Part shown: piece by piece, positions 8,169 to 9,107 of the stretch
Position numbering within the stretch: position 1 is the stretch's first letter
Layout: each line of letters opens with the position of its first letter
NCBI GenBank assembly: GCA_016777545.1
Contig: JADHRH010000030.1
Span: 1-9,107, forward strand
Reading direction: 5' to 3'
DNA: 9,107 nucleotides
Origin: Candidatus Pelagibacter sp.
GTDB taxonomy: Bacteria > Pseudomonadota > Alphaproteobacteria > Pelagibacterales > Pelagibacteraceae
The notes under the pieces: generated by a model
What the model saw: the letters and a program-made list of their open reading frames with translations, nothing else
Database searches by the model: none
What the model was told of the DNA's origin: nothing
Position numbers and translations under genes: made by a program

Positions 8169-8757
8169 TAGGTTCCATTACAACTGGATATGGAACTTCT
8201 TCAAACTTAGGTGTTCTAACAAAAGTAACTTTTTTGTTTTTTTCATCTAATTGAATATATTCAGGAGTTTCTCTTTCTTTATTTGCTAAAGCAATATCAA
8301 TAAAAGCTAATTGTTTTGACTTGTCTCTAATTTCAATAACATCCTCTTCTTTAACAACATAACTACCAATATTAACTTTCTTACCATTAACTCTTACGTG
8401 ACCATGGTTAATAAGTTGTCTTGCAGAAAAAACTGTAGTTGAAAATTTAGCTCTATATACAACTGAGTCTAATCTTCTTTCAAGCAAACCAATTAAATTT
8501 TCACCAGTATCCCCTTTTAACATGGTTGCTTTTTTATAAATATTTCTGAATTGTCTTTCATTAATGTTACCGTAGTAACCTTTTAGTTTCTGTTTTGCTT
8601 GAAGCTGAATTCCATAATCAGAAGGTTTTCCTTGTCTAGATTGACCGTGTTGTCCTGGTCCATAGGCTCTAGTGTTAAAAGGACTTTTGGGTCTACCCCA
8701 TAAGTTTATTTTAAGTCTTCTGTCAATTTTGTGTTTAGAACTAATTCTTTTTGTCAT
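8140..8757 (-). CDS. rpsD: Small ribosomal subunit protein S4
   Basis: S4 is a primary 16S rRNA-binding protein that nucleates 30S assembly at the five-way junction. It has 205 residues, the usual alphaproteobacterial length. The N-terminal part reads [20 protein letters not shown] (19-38). The S4 RNA-binding domain (about 92-145) carries [14 protein letters not shown] and [23 protein letters not shown]. The C-terminus [10 protein letters not shown] is typical. I see no cysteine, so it is the zinc-free form. In E. coli rpsD lies in the alpha operon next to rpoA; here it stands alone behind a trmJ-type gene, 40 nt after that gene's stop, with its own candidate promoter in the gap. No Shine-Dalgarno sequence precedes the ATG. 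Confidence 0.97.
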   Translation of the reverse strand: MTKRISSKHKIDRRLKINLWGRPKSPFNTRAYGPGQHGQSRQGKPSDYGIQLQAKQKLKGYYGNINERQFRNIYKKATMLKGDTGENLIGLLERRLDSVVYRAKFSTTVFSARQLINHGHVRVNGKKVNIGSYVVKEEDVIEIRDKSKQLAFIDIALANKERETPEYIQLDEKNKKVTFVRTPKFEEVPYPVVMEPNLVIEYYSR

Positions 8758-8769
8758 TTAATAGGTGGG

Positions 8770-8797
8770 TTTATAAACTTACTCATTATTTTGTCAA
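8770..8797 (-). promoter_or_regulatory. rpsD: Candidate sigma-70-type promoter of rpsD (TTGACA-16-TATAAA)
   Basis: TTGACA (8797-8792) is a perfect -35 box beginning directly after the trmJ stop codon. TATAAA (8775-8770) matches five of six -10 positions, and the spacing is 16 nt. Transcription would start near A8762, leaving about 5 nt before the rpsD ATG at 8757. This is the best promoter match I found in the window. In such AT-rich DNA a -10 match means little, but a full TTGACA at the right distance is less expected by chance. Confidence 0.6.
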
Positions 8798-9107
8798 TCA
8801 ACCTTTTTTGGCTAGACTTGCAAATACACTTGATAAAATACGCGTTTCCTTCTCTGAAAGCTCCATTTTAGAAAAAATACTTCTTAAGTTTTCAAGCATA
8901 ATAGGTTTCTTTTCTAAAGGTTTAAAAAAGTCTTTTTCTTCAAGTTTGTTAATACATAAATTGGTCATAGCCTGCACATCTTTCTTGCTAGCTAAAGTTA
9001 CTTTCTTTGACTTAGAGTACTTGGCACTTTTTAAATTGATAATACTAGCAACTGTATGGGCAATAATAATAACACTGTGAGATAGATTTAGTGACTTAAA
9101 ATCAGGA
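8798..9107 (-). CDS. trmJ: TrmJ-type tRNA 2'-O-methyltransferase (SPOUT family), C-terminal part (cut by window edge)
   Basis: The last 102 codons are visible, entering from the right edge and ending at TGA 8800-8798. The segment starts PDFKSLNLSHSVIIIAHTVA. SLNLSHSV is motif 3 of the SpoU/TrmH class of SPOUT methyltransferases, part of the trefoil knot that binds S-adenosylmethionine. In TrmJ the same place reads SLNLxxAVxxxxYE; here the tyrosine is replaced (AHTVA). After the knot comes an extension of about 80 residues ending LENLRSIFSKMELSEKETRILSSVF, matching the C-terminal helical domain of TrmJ, with its conserved RxxFxxxxLxxxExxxL pattern. TrmJ in E. coli methylates the ribose of nucleotide 32 in several tRNAs. 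SpoU proteins without this extension (TrmH, RlmB) fit less well. The substrate is inferred. It lies 40 nt upstream of rpsD on the same strand and could read into it. Confidence 0.8.
   Translation of the reverse strand, partial: PDFKSLNLSHSVIIIAHTVASIINLKSAKYSKSKKVTLASKKDVQAMTNLCINKLEEKDFFKPLEKKPIMLENLRSIFSKMELSEKETRILSSVFASLAKKG

Noticed and set aside
8751..9080. Plus-strand open frame of 109 codons at the right edge
   Set aside because: It is antisense to the trmJ-type fragment, whose motif 3 and C-terminal domain pattern support the minus strand as coding; the apparent hydrophobic stretches come from the complement of Lys-rich codons.

Overview
The window looks like part of an alphaproteobacterial chromosome, most probably of the SAR11/Pelagibacter type. 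The evidence is low GC (by eye around 30%), almost no intergenic DNA, stop-start overlaps between genes, protein sequences that read as alphaproteobacterial versions of their families, and the alphaproteobacterial order purC-purS-purQ-purL-bolA-grxD. The assignment rests on my recognition of these features; no search was run.

Layout. Positions 1-881, minus strand: a stand-alone CinA N-terminal-type protein, followed 9 nt later by the first 41 codons of a gamma-glutamylcyclotransferase-like gene that runs off the left edge. A 21-nt gap (882-902) separates this pair from a divergent plus-strand series of nine genes covering 903-8132: sfsA, map, purB, purC, purS, purQ, purL, a BolA/IbaG-family gene and grxD. 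Junctions in this series range from an 8-nt overlap to a 6-nt gap, so it is probably one transcription unit. grxD converges with minus-strand rpsD (8140-8757), with 7 nt between their stop codons. Upstream of rpsD, also on the minus strand, is the C-terminal third or so of a TrmJ-type tRNA methyltransferase, entering from the right edge.

How the genes work together. PurS, PurQ and the small form of PurL are the three subunits of FGAM synthase (step 4 of de novo purine synthesis). PurC makes SAICAR, and PurB cleaves SAICAR and later adenylosuccinate. BolA and the CGFS glutaredoxin are known partners that share a [2Fe-2S] cluster. Map (N-terminal methionine removal), S4 and TrmJ belong to translation and tRNA modification. 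SfsA and the CinA-like protein are widely conserved but poorly understood.

I see no mobile element, CRISPR array, tRNA, rRNA, riboswitch, phage gene or defence system, and no stretch over 300 bases without a gene. This is a streamlined housekeeping region and I do not see a new system in it. The points most worth checking are the candidate promoter of rpsD, which would leave only about 5 nt of leader, the lack of Shine-Dalgarno sequences for nearly all genes, and the two partial genes at the edges.
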